Shown piece after piece: positions 22,259-30,668 of a stretch of 36,608 bases of DNA. The DNA is from a virus. Where the stretch lies: IMG/VR virus record IMGVR_UViG_3300009285_001672, positions 1 to 36,608 of that record, one strand, 5' to 3'. Position 1 is the stretch's first letter; every line of letters starts with the position of its first letter. Both the position numbers and the translations under genes were made by a program. The notes under the pieces were generated by a model, which was not told the DNA's origin, searched no databases, and was given only the letters and a program-made list of their open reading frames with translations.

Positions 22259-22286
22259 AACGGTGGGGAGAAAAAAATGGAAAGTT

Positions 22287-22997
22287 TTACGACTTAGGGA
22301 TGAAGGCGCTCAGCTCCATGCTGAGCTTCATGTACTCTCTCTCCTCCTGCGGCGTGAGCTTCTCGCCTTTCATTTGGCGGTTCGTCATTTCATCGAACCG
22401 CGCTCGCTTCTGTTCGTCGGACGTGTTCGCGTTCTCCTTTCCTTTCGGAGTGTTTCCGCCGAACCCGCCAGCAGGTTGACCCAAGAGTTTCAGGACTTCG
22501 GGCAGCTTGCGTATCTGCTCGATAGAGTCGAGTCCTTCGAGGAGAGCCTTCGCAGATTTCCGCTTCTCTTCGTCCGTGATGGACTTCAGAGCCGCGTCAA
22601 CCTGCGCCTTGGCAATCTCTTCGTAGGCTTTGACTTTCTCTTCATAGGAGGTGGCCTTGGCAAGCGACTCGTCGCGTTCCTTCTCCATTTTCTCCGCGAG
22701 TTCCTTGTGCTTGCCCTTGCCCTTGGCCTCTTCTTCTTCGCGTTTCTTGTCAGCTTCCTCTTTGGCCTTGAGCTTGTCTTCCAAGTCCTTGGTCTTCTTC
22801 ACGAGTTCGCTGATCCGGCCTTCGGTGTCTTCAGGCTTCGGAGGATCTTTTGCAGGATCTTTGGGCGGGTCCTTCGGAGGATCTTTGGGCGGATCAGCCG
22901 GAGGATCGCCACCAGCCATGTTGTACAGCCGTGGGCCACGGTATTGCGAGAAGAGAATACCTGAATCGTTTGAAAGAGCAGAGATGGCGTGTGCCAT
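22287..22997 (-). CDS. Capsid scaffolding protein
   Basis: 236 residues. Starts MAHAISALSNDSG; a low-complexity Pro/Lys/Asp stretch of DPPKDPPKDP repeats (about 33-55), then a long Lys/Glu coiled coil (EELVKKTKDLEDKLKAKEE and following) to ~150 and a C-terminal helical domain with MTNRQMKGEKLTPQEEREYMK. No protease motif, so it is a non-cleaved scaffold. It is located just before the capsid gene, as usual. C/T leader CCACCACTACT. Confidence 0.85.
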   Translation of the reverse strand: MAHAISALSNDSGILFSQYRGPRLYNMAGGDPPADPPKDPPKDPPKDPAKDPPKPEDTEGRISELVKKTKDLEDKLKAKEEADKKREEEEAKGKGKHKELAEKMEKERDESLAKATSYEEKVKAYEEIAKAQVDAALKSITDEEKRKSAKALLEGLDSIEQIRKLPEVLKLLGQPAGGFGGNTPKGKENANTSDEQKRARFDEMTNRQMKGEKLTPQEEREYMKLSMELSAFIPKS

Positions 22998-23094
22998 AGT
23001 AGTGGTGGGTAGTTATACGGATTGCGCCGGGACGGTCGTTGCGCTCGACCGTGGGAGCGGGCCGACGTTTAGCGACTGTCGGGAGGTCGGATAC

Positions 23095-23123
23095 AAAAAA
23101 GAGCCCGGCCCGAGGGCCGTCTC
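23095..23123 (-). terminator. Rho-independent terminator after MuF gene
   Basis: Minus-strand stem GAG-CGGCC / GGCCG-CTC with a small bulge and a 4-nt loop, followed by six T. It separates MuF (stop 23168) from the scaffold/capsid genes. Confidence 0.7.
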
Positions 23124-23167
23124 ATTCGATCACCGCTATGCTACACCCACCACGCAAGAGGCGCAAA

Positions 23168-24025
23168 TCATTCTGCAAACGTGTCCCGCCAGTATCGAAT
23201 GGCACTCTCATAGAGGTCTGGTCTTTCCTTTTGCAGTTGCTCAAAACTCACAGGCTGCGGAGTGTGCCCACAATTCGGATGATACGGCGGAAGTGGATCG
23301 TTCATCAGATCGACGTACTTTCTCCTCTCCCACTCGTTGCAAATATCCTCACCGTCAATATCCCGCAGCGTTGGGATTATCATATATCTGCGTCCAGCGC
23401 CAAGTGATTGTGCCTTCGCCCCGAGGCTGTAAGCTGTTACATTTTGCGTGCGAACCAGCATGTTCGTGTAGCTCTCAAGGCTCCATTTTCTCCCGAAACC
23501 GTTTCGCCCCTTGAGCACCGTGAACCCTTCCTTGCGGAGATCGTTCATGATTTCCTGCTGAGTCCGTGTTGCGGAAGTCCCCTGTACGAATCCCTTGAAG
23601 ATCCTCTCTTGAATCTTTCGCTTGTCCAAGGCGGCATTCTTCGCTGACTTCTTCAGCCCGATCATCGTTGTCCCGAAGTCTCCCCATGCTTGTTCAAGGA
23701 AGACGTTGACCATTTCCCGCGAGACACCGGAAAAGGACACGCCGAACTCCTTTTCCTTTATCTTCTTCATCTTCTCATACGTTTCCTCTGCCCCAGCGTC
23801 CATGATCGGCGGCAGGGCTTCCTTCGCCCACTGCTTCGCTTCCCTGTCCATTGCCGCCACGATACGGTCAATCACGAGCAGGTGCTTTCTACGGAAGGTC
23901 GCAAAGGAACTTCCCTTGCCCATCTTCTCAATCACGGCAATCAATTCCCGCTGTGCCTCTTTGAACATACGCAGGATGTCGTCGTTGCTCACGCCGTCCT
24001 TTTTCAGTTGTTGTTCGACGGTCAT
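23168..24025 (-). CDS. MuF-like minor head protein
   Basis: 285 residues. Helical N-terminal half, then KGFVQGTSATRTQQEIMNDLRKEG, and the F-domain motif near the C-terminus: RDIDGEDICNEW, followed by PPYHPNCGHTPQP, which is the classical Mu F/SPP1 gp7 signature (D-G-x-x-C ... P-P-x-H-P-x-C-x-H). TGATG coupling with the upstream TM gene. A terminator at 23095-23123 follows. Minor capsid protein involved in DNA ejection/head morphogenesis. Confidence 0.9.
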   Translation of the reverse strand: MTVEQQLKKDGVSNDDILRMFKEAQRELIAVIEKMGKGSSFATFRRKHLLVIDRIVAAMDREAKQWAKEALPPIMDAGAEETYEKMKKIKEKEFGVSFSGVSREMVNVFLEQAWGDFGTTMIGLKKSAKNAALDKRKIQERIFKGFVQGTSATRTQQEIMNDLRKEGFTVLKGRNGFGRKWSLESYTNMLVRTQNVTAYSLGAKAQSLGAGRRYMIIPTLRDIDGEDICNEWERRKYVDLMNDPLPPYHPNCGHTPQPVSFEQLQKERPDLYESAIRYWRDTFAE

Positions 24026-24219
24026 CAGAAGAGCGGGAACGTCATCGCCGCACGCACCGTAGCAAGCAGAGTGAACGTCATCAGGAGGAAGGTGATCCAG
24101 ACCATGCCGAACATCAGGAGGACTTCGCCCATTCGATAACTCAGCAGGGTATCAATCGCCCGCTTCACCCGCTCTTCATCGAGCTGCCCGGCGGTGTCAA
24201 CGGTGTGCCAGTTGCTCAC
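24025..24219 (-). CDS. 64-aa TM protein between portal and MuF
   Basis: Soluble helix DEERVKRAIDTLLSYRMGEV followed by one strong TM segment LLMFGMVWITFLLMTFTLLATV. Overlaps both the portal stop (ATGA) and MuF start (TGATG). A membrane protein coupled to portal/MuF is unusual; unknown function. Confidence 0.7.
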   Translation of the reverse strand: MSNWHTVDTAGQLDEERVKRAIDTLLSYRMGEVLLMFGMVWITFLLMTFTLLATVRAAMTFPLF

Positions 24220-25739
24220 TTCTTAGGAGGGAAAACGTCAGGAGGAATCTGATCTTGTCCGCCCGAAAGGTCAAACTGCGGAGCCGCCTTCTCGTCTTCT
24301 TTGATCCGCTCTATTTCCGCGTCCAGCTCCTCCCCTTCTATCCCTTGGAACATCGAGACAGCGGTTTCCTGAGAGGCCAGCCCATTGCCCAAGGCGTTCC
24401 CCCACACATTCCCGTCATACTCCCAATCCTTCGGCAGCCCGGCGTCGAAGGTGATAACGAGAGGCGCATCCTTCACCCCTTCGATCTTCAGGGCGATCCG
24501 TATGATGGCTTTGATCGCTTCGTCATACTTCCGCTGGTAGAGCTTGATCCTCTTGAGGAACAACATCAGGCGGGTCTTGAGAGCTTCGGCTTTCTCCACG
24601 CCGCCCTTCTCATCTTCCGTCAGGAAAGAGTCTGGAGTCTGGGTGAGCTTTGCACAGAGCCGGATGATCTTGTCTATGTGCGTGAACGCCTCTTCGATCA
24701 TCGGGTTGGAGTTCGTCACGTACTTCGCTTCTGCATCGCCCTGCTTTGCGAGGATCACTTCGAGGTTGACCCGCTGGACTCTCCCCGTCTTCGGGTCACG
24801 AACAATGGCGTTCTCCGGCAGTTGCAGAAGCGGATCGAAGTGCTTGAGGAATTGCAGCGAGACTTGCGTGATCCGGTCGTTCAACTCTTCGAGGAGCGGG
24901 AGAATCCGCTTAAAAATGGACTCTCCGTAGCGTTCCTTCACGGTCTTCCTCAAGTGGATGGAAACGATAGGCAGCTCGTCCAGTAGAGTGTCCTGCCGGG
25001 CGGTCAGAAGCTTCTCACCCCCAACCATTTCCACCGTCCCCGTGGGCATGAGTCCCAGAGTTTCAAGACCCACTTGGTTCCCGAGTTGCCCGGCGGAATC
25101 CTCCCACAGAGAATATTCGATGAACGCCTTCTTGTTTTCGAGGATGTAGTCTTCGATGTAGATGTACTTCGTCTCCACGCCCTTTTCGTCCGTCTTTGCC
25201 AGCCTCACCGCGATGCGGGGGTTCTTCGTATCCTGCCCCAGCGGAGCCCCGTCCCAGTTCGGATACCAGTAGTTGTACGGGACTTCCTCGACAAAGGCTT
25301 CCCGCTGTTCGTTGGCGTAGAGCTTGAAGTGGGTATGCCCTATTCGTTGCAAGAGTGTGGAAGACTCTTCGAGCTTTGTCAGGAACGAGTTGCGTTCCTT
25401 GAAGGCGTCGATCTTCTTTTGTGGATTGCTCTCTTTTCCATCCTTCACGCCTTCGCCATCATCCTTCTCCTCTACGCTGTCATCCGCCTCAATCCGCACC
25501 GGTTCCCCGAAGAGGAAGTCCGTGCCCGCGTCCGTAATCAGCGGGGCGATGTTCAAGGCGATGGCAAGGATCTGACTCTTCTTCTTGTCGTTCGCAAAGA
25601 ACTCCTTCAGGCGGAACGCCCCACGATCCGTTTTCCCGTCATGGTCAAACACGTCGCAGTTGCCCAGCTTGTAACACTGATCTTCATCGGCGACACGGTT
25701 CAAGTCTTCAGTGCTCGGGAACTTTGTCGAGAACGGCAT
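24216..25739 (-). CDS. Portal protein (SPP1 gp6-like)
   Basis: 507 residues. FRLKEFFANDKKKSQILAIALNIAPLITDAGTDFLFGEPVRI, then a HIRKTV wing, SIFKRILPLLEELNDRITQVSLQFLKHFDPLLQ, KLTQTPDSFLTEDEKGGVEKAEALKTRLMLF and LKRIKLYQRKYDEAIKAIIR, the gp6/DUF1483-type portal pattern. Located between terminase and MuF. ATG is exactly 6 nt after a TAGACT box that coincides with the large-terminase stop codon. Confidence 0.88.
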   Translation of the reverse strand: MPFSTKFPSTEDLNRVADEDQCYKLGNCDVFDHDGKTDRGAFRLKEFFANDKKKSQILAIALNIAPLITDAGTDFLFGEPVRIEADDSVEEKDDGEGVKDGKESNPQKKIDAFKERNSFLTKLEESSTLLQRIGHTHFKLYANEQREAFVEEVPYNYWYPNWDGAPLGQDTKNPRIAVRLAKTDEKGVETKYIYIEDYILENKKAFIEYSLWEDSAGQLGNQVGLETLGLMPTGTVEMVGGEKLLTARQDTLLDELPIVSIHLRKTVKERYGESIFKRILPLLEELNDRITQVSLQFLKHFDPLLQLPENAIVRDPKTGRVQRVNLEVILAKQGDAEAKYVTNSNPMIEEAFTHIDKIIRLCAKLTQTPDSFLTEDEKGGVEKAEALKTRLMLFLKRIKLYQRKYDEAIKAIIRIALKIEGVKDAPLVITFDAGLPKDWEYDGNVWGNALGNGLASQETAVSMFQGIEGEELDAEIERIKEDEKAAPQFDLSGGQDQIPPDVFPPKK

Positions 25740-25745
25740 GGGTAC

Positions 25746-25751
25746 AGTCTA
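25746..25751 (-). promoter_or_regulatory. -10-like box TAGACT
   Basis: Exactly 6 nt before the portal ATG at 25739; the TAG is also the large-terminase stop. Confidence 0.45.
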
Positions 25752-27323
25752 GCGCATTTCCAAACCGAGGTCTGCCTTTGTTGCCGTCATCCTCCCGGAC
25801 TTGAGGGCATTCGGGATCAGGTACAGCCCTATAGCCGCGGCCATGACCGTATCATCGTGGTATCCCTCCATCGCTTCATACTGCCCTTTGTCGTTGATCG
25901 TGTACCGCAGGAACTCGCTCTGTGCCTTGCGGGAATAACAACGGATCAGCTCGTCGTCGATCAGCCCCGCCAGGTGGTCGATGATAAGCGGTTTCGTCTT
26001 GAGGTTCGTGTACCACCCCCATTTCTGGACGGTCTTCTTTGACTTGAGATCCAGTTGTTCCGTGGTGTGGATCAATTCGTGGGGGTAGTTCGTCTCCGTC
26101 AGCTTGGTCAACACAGTGAGCCCGTGGTCGGTCGCTTCTATGGCGATGTAGGCGTCGTTGTACTCTCGGCCCAGCAGCAGCACGATTTCATGCAGCCGCA
26201 CGTAGGGCCACTTCGCCCGGAACATGCTTACCAGCTCAAGGGTCTGGCAATCCCACACCTGAATCACGGAATAGTCTGTCCCGCTCTCCACACCATCTTC
26301 CGTCTCCTGCAATCGCTCCTCCCCCCGCCCGGAAGCACAGTCCACGCCGATGATGTAGCGGTGGTCTTTCTGGGGTTTGATCCAGTACAGGAGCCGCCCC
26401 TCCATCTTGCTCTCGACCGGCTCGCGGATGATCCAGTCCTCGACCTTCTCCCTGTCGAAGGGGGACTTGCCCGTGGATAGGAACGCCTCTTCAGCCGTGG
26501 CAGGGAACTCCTGCTTGAAGTACGCCCGCATCCCCGGCTCCTTCAGTTTCGCCCTTCGCCACGCCAGAGCTTCCAAGGACACGCCGATTGCGAGGTAGGT
26601 ACTCTCCTTCTCGTCCAGCGTCTTCTTGAATGCCACAGGATCGTCTACAGCGAGCCTGTAGTCAGGGTGTTCGTGGAAGCCGAAGAACAGGGGGATGTAC
26701 TCGTTCTGCCCGTCTACGGAGGCTTGCCAGAGGTCGTAGAACGTCCCTCCCATGCCGTTGGCTGTTGTCTCCATCGAAACCACGCCGCCGGGGACAACGG
26801 CACTCAGGGTCGCCGCCAGCACATCCTCAGCGTTTTCGATGAAGTGGGCTTCGGAAACGTGGCAGCGGTGGACGGTATCGGAGCGGACTTCGAGGGCAAC
26901 GTAGATCGTCGAGTCGATTTCCTTGAAGTATATCTCGTTGGCGTTGTCGTAGCTGGCCGTCGGTTTCTTCCACACCGTTCCATCGGCCTTCTGAATCGCA
27001 TCGGGGCACTCCCTGTAGGCCATTTTGATAATACGGAACAGGTACTTCAGGGAATCACGGCGGTGGGCGATGATTGCCGTGGTCGTGTTCGGCGTGAACA
27101 TCGTGGCGTCGAGATGCCACAGGAGAAAGAGCGTGGACACGCCCATTTGCCGGGCTTTGAGGATCAGGAAACGATGCCAGTGGGGCAGGTACTTGGCGAT
27201 CCTCGCCTGAATCGGATTGAAGGCAAAGGCGATCTTCTTCGATTCCTTCGTCCTGATCTTGTAGAGGTGCTGGAGCCTCCACTGCCAGTTGTAGATACGC
27301 TTGGCGTCGTCTGGGTGAATCAC
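25749..27323 (-). CDS. terL: Terminase large subunit
   Basis: 524 residues from a GTG overlapping the previous stop; ATG at 27392 would add 23 residues and overlap the upstream gene more. ATPase: Walker A-like KARQMGVST (near 56-64), then ATASYDNANEIYFKE and a Walker B region TVHRCHVSEAHFIEN; nuclease: GVDCASGRGEE (catalytic Asp), IAIEATDHG, and YHDDTVMAAAIG near the C-terminus. The ATPase-nuclease order is that of headful packaging terminases. Drives DNA translocation through the portal. Confidence 0.92.
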   Translation of the reverse strand: MIHPDDAKRIYNWQWRLQHLYKIRTKESKKIAFAFNPIQARIAKYLPHWHRFLILKARQMGVSTLFLLWHLDATMFTPNTTTAIIAHRRDSLKYLFRIIKMAYRECPDAIQKADGTVWKKPTASYDNANEIYFKEIDSTIYVALEVRSDTVHRCHVSEAHFIENAEDVLAATLSAVVPGGVVSMETTANGMGGTFYDLWQASVDGQNEYIPLFFGFHEHPDYRLAVDDPVAFKKTLDEKESTYLAIGVSLEALAWRRAKLKEPGMRAYFKQEFPATAEEAFLSTGKSPFDREKVEDWIIREPVESKMEGRLLYWIKPQKDHRYIIGVDCASGRGEERLQETEDGVESGTDYSVIQVWDCQTLELVSMFRAKWPYVRLHEIVLLLGREYNDAYIAIEATDHGLTVLTKLTETNYPHELIHTTEQLDLKSKKTVQKWGWYTNLKTKPLIIDHLAGLIDDELIRCYSRKAQSEFLRYTINDKGQYEAMEGYHDDTVMAAAIGLYLIPNALKSGRMTATKADLGLEMR

Positions 27324-27547
27324 GCAATGAGCATACCAGTCTCCTTCGATCTTTTCTTCAGCCCCAGCCAGAACCCTATCGCCGCGAACCATCCAAGCCC
27401 GAAGATACTCAGGGCAGCCGTCACGAACAGCCCCTTCACGACGCTCCTATTCTTCTCCTTGCAGATCGCATAGGAGAGGATCAGCGGCAAGATCCAGATG
27501 AGGAAGATGAAGAGAAAGCCAACGAGAGGATTGCCAGAGGATTCCAT
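27320..27547 (-). CDS. 75-aa two-TM protein
   Basis: Two hydrophobic segments (FLFIFLIWILPLILSYAI and LFVTAALSIFGLGWFAAIGFWL) separated by KEKNRSVVKG, basic C-terminus. Leader CCCCACTCTCCC after the upstream TAA. GTGA overlap with the large terminase. Unknown function. Confidence 0.65.
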   Translation of the reverse strand: MESSGNPLVGFLFIFLIWILPLILSYAICKEKNRSVVKGLFVTAALSIFGLGWFAAIGFWLGLKKRSKETGMLIA

Positions 27548-27559
27548 GGGAGAGTGGGG

Positions 27560-28576
27560 TTAGGAGAGGAAACGGGAACGGTAGGATTTTAGATCATCGT
27601 ACCAACCTGCGAGATCACCTGGAGTACCCGGCACCGACAAAAGATCAACGACCCCTCGCACCCGCTCATCCACTTCCTCCTTCGTGTAGTAGTCGCGTCC
27701 GATATTCTTCAGCCTCACCGCATCACCCGTTTCCTTGTCATAGAACACCGCTTCGTCATCGGGCATCTTCGGACAGACTTCGATATGAATGTTCCTGATT
27801 GGCCCGACTTCCTTCAAATGCTCCTCGTCCTGCCCGACATAGAGCGTTCCCTTCTTGCACAGTTCCTTCACTACGTCATGGGACGTGCCAAGATCGTCTT
27901 CAAGTGTGTGCGGTTCCACTTGGTTGTAAACTGGAAATACGTCGTGGGACGGGGGCTCTCCAAAGTAGGATCGTGGAACGCCGTGTTTCCTAGCGGCTTC
28001 CTTCAGAAGATCATCCACCCTCTCCTCCTCGGCTCGATGCGCCGCACAAGTCAGGCACACACTGCCTTTTGGAGCATCACATGAACTCGGCAACCACTCA
28101 ACGCCTTGCTCCTCACAGACAGCCTTGAGGAACTCGGATCGCTTCAATACTCTTGTGCTCTCGTTCGCACGCATGTAATCCATATAATCCCAATGGATCG
28201 TGTATTTCGATGAATGCGTGTGATAGTCTATACCATCAGCCGCAGTTCGCCGCTTTATGTACGATGTTACATTTAACCAAGCCTCTAAAACGTATCCAAC
28301 TGGATCTTCCCATGAAATGATCAGATGTGCACACACCTTTTTAAGCTTCTCCCTCTCGAAGTCGGTGTAAAACACCCAATCGCAGTTGTCGGTCGTGTGC
28401 AGGATTCGGTGATATGTCGCCCAGCTCAGCCCACATTCGTCGCAAAGCCTGCGAGCATCGACATTGACCTTCATCCATTCTATTCCCTGAGCTTTCATGC
28501 AACCGTGCAGGTATCCGAACCATTCTATTTGTCCGGCTCTTTCGCCTTTGATGCAGATGTACGGCTCAGCAATCAT
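27560..28576 (-). CDS. Hypothetical protein with Cys-rich centre
   Basis: 338 residues. N-terminus with WFGYLHGCMKAQG, RRLCDECGL, then an FEREKLKKVCAHLI and HTHSSKYTIHWDYMDY; central CDAPKGSVCLTCAAH; C-terminal YYTKEEVDERVRGVVDLL. No recognised domain; Cys/His richness suggests a metal-binding fold. Parts of the gene are AT-richer than the flanking genes. C/T leader CCTTCTCCCCCCTCCC. Confidence 0.6.
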   Translation of the reverse strand: MIAEPYICIKGERAGQIEWFGYLHGCMKAQGIEWMKVNVDARRLCDECGLSWATYHRILHTTDNCDWVFYTDFEREKLKKVCAHLIISWEDPVGYVLEAWLNVTSYIKRRTAADGIDYHTHSSKYTIHWDYMDYMRANESTRVLKRSEFLKAVCEEQGVEWLPSSCDAPKGSVCLTCAAHRAEEERVDDLLKEAARKHGVPRSYFGEPPSHDVFPVYNQVEPHTLEDDLGTSHDVVKELCKKGTLYVGQDEEHLKEVGPIRNIHIEVCPKMPDDEAVFYDKETGDAVRLKNIGRDYYTKEEVDERVRGVVDLLSVPGTPGDLAGWYDDLKSYRSRFLS

Positions 28577-28594
28577 GGGAGGGGGGAGAAGGAA

Positions 28595-28978
28595 TTAGGC
28601 GACGCCTTGGAAGAGGAGCTTGAGGTGTGCCCGAAGCTCCTCGATTTCATCCCGGACCTGATAGTCGGGGTACCAGTACACCCGCCCGGCCTCCGTGACT
28701 CGGCCCTCAGCATCCCTACCAATTTCATCAGAGAGGATCGGAGCCGAGGTTAGAGCCCCGAGGTCTTCGGGCGGCACCATTTCCCAGCCGTTGTACAGGT
28801 GATCCTCCAGCAAGGCACAGAGGGCAGCGTGGATACCATAGAGATCCCGCTGTTCTTGGATCGTGGCGAACTCAGTCTGGCCATTCTCGGTGAGTACGAT
28901 CTGCAAGTCACCGCCCTCAGTCTTCTGAAGGTCAACGTAGAAGCCGTGGCCGACTGCTTGTTCATCGGTGAGCATCAT
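28595..28978 (-). CDS. Conserved small phage protein
   Basis: 127 residues from the ATG overlapping the upstream stop (ATGATG). HGFYVDLQKTEGGDLQIVLTENGQTEF is a pattern I recall from phage hypothetical proteins; then HAALCALLEDHLYNGWEMVPPEDLGALTSAP and WYPDYQVRDEIEELRAHLKLLFQG. Alpha/beta, acidic, function unknown. Confidence 0.6.
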   Translation of the reverse strand: MMLTDEQAVGHGFYVDLQKTEGGDLQIVLTENGQTEFATIQEQRDLYGIHAALCALLEDHLYNGWEMVPPEDLGALTSAPILSDEIGRDAEGRVTEAGRVYWYPDYQVRDEIEELRAHLKLLFQGVA

Positions 28979-29205
28979 CCTTTGAGGAACATGACCGTCC
29001 ATAGCCCGTTCGGGATCTTCACCCACATCTTATCGCCTATCACGATGACAGCATGTTCACTTTCGCGTATGGCGTCCGCAACCTCTTTTGGGAAAGGGTC
29101 GATGATGTCAGGCAACTCCTCGCCGCGAATCTCCCTGACGTCATCGAAACCTTTGCGTATGTTGGCGAGTTCACCTTCGGGCCGGTGCATGAGACAGCGG
29201 GGCAT
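28975..29205 (-). CDS. Small acidic phage protein
   Basis: 76 residues from the ATG at 29205, selected because of the C/T leader CTTCCTCCCCTCTAAC; a TTG upstream adds 8 residues. Contains a helix ELANIRKGFDDVREIRGEELP and strands AVIVIGDKMWVKIPN. Overlaps the next gene's ATG. Unknown. Confidence 0.6.
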   Translation of the reverse strand: MPRCLMHRPEGELANIRKGFDDVREIRGEELPDIIDPFPKEVADAIRESEHAVIVIGDKMWVKIPNGLWTVMFLKG

Positions 29206-29225
29206 GTTAGAGGGGAGGAAGGAGA

Positions 29226-29585
29226 TCAATACCAGTCACTGCCGGCACATTTCCGTAATCTGCTTGTTGTCGGAAGATAGAATAGCTTTTCTTCTAGCTC
29301 TCCTGCTCCATCCTCGAATGCCATGAAGCCCCTCGCGGAAATGTCGAGCCAAATAGTCTTGTCGTCCATGACACAGGCATCATCCTTGGGTTGATTCTCA
29401 GCGGTGCGGACGCGAAACGCGCAACCAGCTTTCAGTAATGCCCATGCTTCGCCAAGTTGCATGTGCGCGTCATAGCTGTCTCGGTTTGACCACTTCGATT
29501 CTGGCGTGACCGCTCGCTCACAGATCGCAACTAGCTTGCTGCGTGTGTAAGTACGTGCCTTTGCTCTGAATCGAATGGGTGCCAT
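29226..29585 (-). CDS. Hypothetical phage protein
   Basis: 119 residues starting at the ATG after TTTCCCGCTGAT. Basic N-terminus RFRAKARTYTRSKLVAICER followed by HMQLGEAWALLKAGCAFRVR and WLDISARGFMAFEDGAGELEEKLFYLP; alpha/beta. Unknown function. Confidence 0.6.
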   Translation of the reverse strand: MAPIRFRAKARTYTRSKLVAICERAVTPESKWSNRDSYDAHMQLGEAWALLKAGCAFRVRTAENQPKDDACVMDDKTIWLDISARGFMAFEDGAGELEEKLFYLPTTSRLRKCAGSDWY

Positions 29586-29586
29586 A

Positions 29587-29733
29587 TCAGCGGGAAAGAA
29601 GGGCAAGGAAAATCAGCAACACTGAATAGAAAGCGTATTCCGCCCCCTTCGCTCTCCTCTTTCCCAAGAATGAATCAAATGAAGCAAGAAAGAAGAATCC
29701 ACTGAACCAGCCGAGAATGAAGATGGCGAGCAT
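29587..29733 (-). CDS. 48-aa two-TM protein
   Basis: The open frame reaches 29835, but the stretch above 29733 overlaps the upstream gene; ATG 29733 is locked to the upstream stop by TGATG. Two hydrophobic segments (LAIFILGWFSGFFFLASF and FYSVLLIFLALL) with GKRRAKGA between. Unknown; holin-like size. Confidence 0.55.
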   Translation of the reverse strand: MLAIFILGWFSGFFFLASFDSFLGKRRAKGAEYAFYSVLLIFLALLSR

Positions 29734-29999
29734 CAGCGTTTGGAGAAGAGAATTGTTCGCTTCCTGCCATCGGGAAGCTCGACAACTAAGCGGTCTTTCG
29801 CTTTCAGAAGCAAAGGAAGTAGTTTCACCGTCCACGTCTTATCCGTTCCCCATTCAAAGCATGCTACTGTATTCTCAGTTGGCGGCCCATAGTGCTCACG
29901 TAGTTCCTTGTCCAGTTCCTTCTTGAACTTATTGGATACAAGCATCCAGTAGAACATCAGACATGAGAGGCCGATGCAATAGAGAAGGAGTGCTATCAT
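29733..29999 (-). CDS. N-terminally anchored small protein
   Basis: 88 residues. One TM segment at 2-21 (LLLYCIGLSCLMFYWMLV) followed by a soluble basic part with KKELDKELREHYGPP and DRLVVELPDGRKRTILF. Possibly a membrane-associated regulator; unknown function. Confidence 0.6.
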   Translation of the reverse strand: MIALLLYCIGLSCLMFYWMLVSNKFKKELDKELREHYGPPTENTVACFEWGTDKTWTVKLLPLLLKAKDRLVVELPDGRKRTILFSKR

Positions 30000-30190
30000 C
30001 GCTTTCGGAAGAGATCAAAATGCGCCTCAGCGTAGGCGAAGAGAAGATCGAGGAGCTTCCACCGCTCGCCACGTTTCTGGTAGCCGAGCTTACGGGACCG
30101 TTCCATGAAGCGGGTGTAGCTCTCGCCGGGGAATGACACTTTCACAGTAACCACGGCAGGGACACTACCCCTCCACAAATGCCGTGTCAA
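29996..30190 (-). CDS. Ribbon-helix-helix-like DNA-binding protein
   Basis: 64 residues if it starts at the TTG 4 nt after the small-terminase stop; the frame is open to 30253 inside that gene. Strand TVKVSFPGE, helix SYTRFMERSRKLGYQ, then helix RWKLLDLLFAYAEAHFDLF, which is the RHH (Arc/CopG) arrangement. No N-terminal extension of the usual repressor length. Could regulate the terminase cluster; start codon and fold are both inferred. Confidence 0.5.
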   Translation of the reverse strand: MTRHLWRGSVPAVVTVKVSFPGESYTRFMERSRKLGYQKRGERWKLLDLLFAYAEAHFDLFRKR

Positions 30191-30194
30191 TGGA

Positions 30195-30605
30195 TCATTC
30201 GGCTTCCGCGAGGGCCCTGGCTTCAGCCGGAGTCTTGGCCTTCTGCTCGACATCGGTGTAGGTCATCGGCTGCGTAACCTCGACCTGGTGCTTCTGAGAG
30301 GGCACCACATCGAGAAGCTCTGCCCCCGCCTGAATGTATCCGAGCTTCGGGCGGCCCGCCCTGAGAGTATTGACACCCTCCATGAGCGACTCAGCTATCA
30401 GCTCTTCGGTGAAGCCCGCTTTCCGCAAGGCGGCCTGCATAGCGGTGTTAGTCCTAAGCGATCCGAGTACGCTCGACTGTTGGTGTGCCGTCTCCGGCGT
30501 ATACCCTGCTTTCAGCATGGCTTCCTGCTTTGAGATCGTTCCCAAAGCGATTGCCGGAGCCATTTTCGCCAGCTTGGCCTGCCGTGGTGTCAGTCCCCTT
30601 TTCAT
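30195..30605 (-). CDS. terS: Terminase small subunit
   Basis: 136 residues. N-terminal helix-turn-helix LTPRQAKLAKMAPAIALGTISKQEAMLKAG and TPETAHQQSSVLGSLRTNTAMQAALRKAGF, followed by LIAESLMEGVNTL, the typical TerS DNA-recognition and oligomerisation layout; the C-terminus is low-complexity (AKTPAEARALAEAE). The ATG lies 6 nt after a TAGGCT box. Separated from TerL by seven small genes, which is unusual. Confidence 0.75.
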   Translation of the reverse strand: MKRGLTPRQAKLAKMAPAIALGTISKQEAMLKAGYTPETAHQQSSVLGSLRTNTAMQAALRKAGFTEELIAESLMEGVNTLRAGRPKLGYIQAGAELLDVVPSQKHQVEVTQPMTYTDVEQKAKTPAEARALAEAE

Positions 30606-30611
30606 GCCCTA

Positions 30612-30617
30612 AGCCTA
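30612..30617 (-). promoter_or_regulatory. -10-like box TAGGCT
   Basis: Exactly 6 nt before the terS ATG at 30605, in the divergent intergenic region of 63 nt. Confidence 0.5.
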
Positions 30618-30668
30618 CCACCCCCGACGCTTGCTGTCTCCCCCGCCTCGCGTGTCTTGGTTCCCCGC

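Noticed and set aside
22851-22918. Tandem GGATCTTTGGGCGG-type units that look like a repeat array
   Set aside because: They encode DPPKDP repeats of the scaffold protein and are codon repeats of a coding region, not a CRISPR.
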